A DNA stretch of 64,000 bases from Warburgia ugandensis (Eukaryota > Streptophyta > Magnoliopsida > Canellales > Canellaceae), in assembly GCA_035236585.1 (NCBI GenBank), contig CP141132.1:44395880-44459879 (forward strand), written 5' to 3'. Shown in pieces: positions 60,501 to 64,000 of this stretch. Position 1 is the stretch's first letter. Each line of letters opens with the position of its first letter. The notes beneath the pieces were generated by a model. The model was not told the origin of the DNA. It worked only from the letters and a program-made list of their open reading frames with translations, and searched no databases. The position numbers and the translations under genes are program-made.

Positions 60501-63500
60501 ACACTAATTAGATTGGCAGTAAAACTAAGTATATGTAAAGATTAAGCCTAATTCCTTTGATTCCAAGAGAGAGTTTTGCCTCAAGTCCTTTGTGTGATTG
60601 GATGGCTCCAACTATATCCAGGAAACATATTTTGCAGCATGCTTATGCCTGGACCTAAGAAATTAATAATTTAATAACATGCTCAGTAGGTCCCATTCCC
60701 TTCTTGTATATTCTGAGTTTCTGATACAAGCAAATATGTAGAATTCTACAAACTACTTGCTATCACTAAGCCGTCCATTTTATAACTCATTTGTCTTCTT
60801 GAAATTCCAGACTCTAACAGACTAGACTTAGAATTGAGTGAAACAAATGCAGCTGATCAAGTAGAAGAGGAGAAGAAATCTTAGTCAACTGGGGTGAAGT
60901 TGGGGCAAGGAGCAGAAATCCTCTGAAACTCATACTGAAAGTAGGGAAAGTAAGTCATAAATTCTATCTCTGTGTGCTGTATTTACCAACTAACAGCAGT
61001 ACAAGCAAACACTCCTACTCTACCATGGTCTTATTAGGTATACTAACTGGTTACCTAATACGAAAACATCTGAATTATAATATAAACATTGACATTTTGT
61101 GTTGAACTCAGAGATTACAGAATTTGACTCCACTGGTAAACTACCCTTCTGTGTGGAGCACTAACTCTGTCAAGCAGCATCAATAATGATATACCATTTC
61201 AATGTTAGATTGTGAACAGAAACCATAATGTTAGATTGGAATCACAATATGGGTTGTCTTTATGTTTCAGTCACTCACTTTTAACTGGACAGATGGAGTC
61301 CCTCGAGACTTTCACAATGGCTAGTAAGTGATCTTGACATAGATACTTCCAAGTTCTATAAATTGCTTTTTCTATTTTCCTTAAGACTCCTGGTCAGTGT
61401 TCTTGCTCCTTTCCTGCTCTGGTACATTCTGTGAGTCAATTATCATATGTTTCCTCCTTGAGCTCAATTGCTGAATGCATTCACCATTGTCTGTAACCCC
61501 TCCTGCTGTGACACGCATCAGTTGCTTTCACTTGGTTCGTTATGTAACTTGTGTCTAACTCCATTCTGCATGTTAATTTGGTGCTGTTGCTGAAAGTTCA
61601 ACAGTTGCGGATACTTGTCTCTGTTTACAGCAGAATAATCAATAAATTGGTTTGAGGAAAATTGGTTCTTTTGAGAACATAGATGTAAATGCTCTAGGTC
61701 TTGGTGAGCTTGAGGATGGCAACCACTAGTGGGAGACTACTGAAAACCAGGTAGCAGAAAACTTCCATGGTTACAGATGAATCTAATATACTTTGAGGAG
61801 GAAAGAGAAGAAAAAGAGAACTCTGATAGGGTTGCAGAAGGTTGGGAAAGGTGATTGAAGAGAGATTTCTAGTCACTTTGTGAAGACAGGAATGTCCTAA
61901 GCAGGTTGGAATTATGCTTAAAAGTATTTTATTTGCCGGAATAATCTCAATCACTGTTATCACCGATCTAGCTTAATGTTTCTTACTGTATTTTAGGGTA
62001 AAGAGGGGGGAAATTTAGGAAAAGGGGGTCCCGAAACAAGTTGTCCACCAGTCAGTAGCCCTCTGCTAGAAATGATCAGTCAAAGTATGTGGATCGCGTT
62101 TAACTTCTATGAAATATTTGGATGTGAAAATCCCCGATACACCAACCAAGAAAAGGGATGATATCATAATTTAGATGCTTCAGGTAAGTTGCTAGTTTAG
62201 TAGAAAAAACAAAACTTATAAATAACACCATCACTGCATGCTTGTCAGAAGGATATTTGTGCTTAGGAGATTTCACGTCTTGGTTTCATGAATTAGCACT
62301 TTTTGGAATGGAAAAATTGTGATCTTACAGGTTAAAATGCTTTCTTTGAAGTCTTTAATACAAAGGTAATACTGAGGCAAGTATTTGCTAATTGAACTCT
62401 CGTGCTTTAGTAACAAGGCTATTGTCTTGTTTCAGAAATGGCTCTTTTCAGCTGTTCTTGTCTCTGTTATCCGAGGTTAATAGAAATTTTCACACTGAAA
62501 TAGTATGTACTAATGCTTTGCAACAACTTAGTTTTGGACTACCATCTGATATTTTGCAAGTTTACATACTGTTTTATGAACTTGAAATTTGACAAATAAT
62601 TCAGCTCAACTGGTTCTTGCAGACATTGTACGTGGTCCAATGTAAATATTGTCTCTGGCATCGTTCCTCAAGGTACTTTGGCATCTACTCTACAGAGACC
62701 GGTTAAATGTTTATGCTCTTATACGTTTCTGCTTGTGATATTGTAAATGTGGCGAACGTCTCTGTATTCAGTATGTTCCTCTAGCCGAACTCTAATCCTG
62801 TTTATGACAAGTAAAACTATGTTGCCAACCTGCTATTCAACCTATATAGCGTGACTCTTCTAGGTACTAACATTTTTTTAGATGCAGTTTTGTGACTAGC
62901 TTTTTTCTAAATACCTGGTAAAGAATGTCTGGTGACCGAACTGATGTTTGTTTTACCATGCTCGGTGGGTTCTCTTGTAAGAATAAAAACTGCAAGTGGC
63001 TCTTAAAGCAAGTAATCTGTTATTGAATGACTATAAATGGTCAAAAGCATGAAATTTTTTTGCCTATTGGATACCCAGACTCCTGTTTTTCCTCCAACCT
63101 TCTTAACGCATGAGCCTGATGTTGATTAACTTGGCATTTTTCTTGTTGTACACTTGGTCACAGAGTCGAGTGGCTGCTTTCCCTTGGATGGAGAAGAGTA
63201 CATAGTTTGCTTAATTTTTTGCTTATACCAAGAAATTTACCTGTGTTTTCCTATAGTCGTTGCACCAATAGCTTCAGCTCAAATTGTACAAATTGCAAGG
63301 TGATGTAGGATACAAAAACCAAGGCACATGGGTTCTTGCAGAGTTTGCTTACAGGGCTATGTTTATCCAGCCTCGGTTTCAAATATCTCATTTACACGAT
63401 TTCCTTCGTCTCCCTAAGGCTACCACAAGATTGAGTTGGAGTCTGGAGTCAAACCAGTAAGCAAAGACCTATTAGGAAGTTGAAGTTTGCTTGCTTGCTT

Positions 63501-64000
63501 GCTGATGAGGCTGAAAAGCTGCATCGCGCCCCTACTTATTAGTAAATGTGCCAATACCATGTTTTTCAGCAGCTCGAGCCTTCTATTAATTGATCAAACT
63601 ATAATGTATGCAGTTCATTTTGGAAAGTTTAAGCTATAATGTTCAAAATTTTCAGCTTCTTTGAAAATTATGTTAAAAACCAGAAAGAGGTCATCAGCGT
63701 TTGGTATAGATGCCACCATTTTACCACCCCACCCCCCCTTTTTGTTCTATTAGATGGAAGCTGTTGATCTTGTTTAACCTCCCATGTGGAGCTAGCTTTT
63801 GAAAAATTCACGCTAATACGAGGTGTACGGCCACTGCTTTTTTCATTTATAACTACTACTAATTGCCCCCTAAAGGATAAGGAAACATCGGTCATGAACA
63901 TTGAAGGAGTGTTTTTCGGCTGAGTAAATAATATAGGAAAGTAAGAATAATATGAATGAGTTAGATATTTTGGTGCATAGGGACGTCCATCTAAGACAGA
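57510..64000 (+). other. Low-signal intergenic region
   Basis: About 6.5 kb of more even base composition than the left side, with no large repeat pair and no convincing gene. Poly-pyrimidine tracts occur at 58440-58480 and 63725-63745. One frame at 63329-63450 gives WVLAEFAYRAMFIQP, which faintly resembles the gypsy integrase C terminus, but this is too weak to call. Unspliced, diverged exons or non-coding RNA could be missed by eye. Confidence 0.35.

Noticed and set aside
63329-63450. Gypsy integrase C-terminal fragment (WVLAEFAYRAMF...)
   Set aside because: One short resemblance only, no second motif in register; left as a remark.

Overview
The window looks like a transposon-dense, AT-rich stretch of a flowering-plant nuclear genome. 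The evidence is the mix of repeats: Athila-type and other Ty3/gypsy retrotransposons, a Ty1/copia remnant, a CACTA (En/Spm) DNA transposon with tnp2 and Transposase_24-type genes, an RTE-clade LINE and a tRNA-derived Au-type SINE. GT-AG introns and one plant-specific DUF538 gene agree with this. I cannot name the species from sequence alone.

Layout. Bases 1-2760 hold the decayed RNase H and integrase end of an Athila-type element and the start of its 3' LTR. From 2761 to 32688 runs a decayed but recognisable CACTA element whose right terminus reads CACTACTACA on the minus strand. A long-LTR Ty3/gypsy element (4427 to about 20612) sits inside it. Its 5' LTR is interrupted by a 4.97-kb inverted solo LTR (7810-12779) flanked by a perfect 5-bp duplication. 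CACTA coding remnants follow: a tnp2 transposase (about 20620-23850), an intergenic block of duplicated segments, telomere-like tracts and a G-rich minisatellite, then a multi-exon second gene (27882-31166) combining a Transposase_24-like region, a DUF8039-like region and a Ulp1-type cysteine protease fold. Bases 32689-34890 look like the rest of the interrupted Athila LTR, and a second CACTA right end lies at about 34895-35104.

Bases 35617 to about 50190 hold a minus-strand Athila-like element with two long LTRs, a primer-binding site and gag and protease remnants, but no visible reverse transcriptase or integrase. Its upstream LTR (right side) contains an insertion with an open 386-codon Ty3/gypsy gag reading frame and a GC-rich LTR-like end. 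A copia reverse-transcriptase fragment lies at about 50652-51055.

The only convincing host gene is an intronless DUF538 secreted-protein gene at 52735-53190. A (TC)n tract and a near full-length but inactivated RTE LINE with an 11-bp target duplication lie just downstream. An Au-type SINE with a perfect 18-bp target duplication is at 57312-57491. From about 57510 to the end I see no convincing gene. Apart from the DUF538 gene and the orphan gag frame, essentially all coding signal is broken by stops and frameshifts. Many of the stops in the CACTA genes look like C-to-T or G-to-A transitions, as expected for methylated, silenced repeats.
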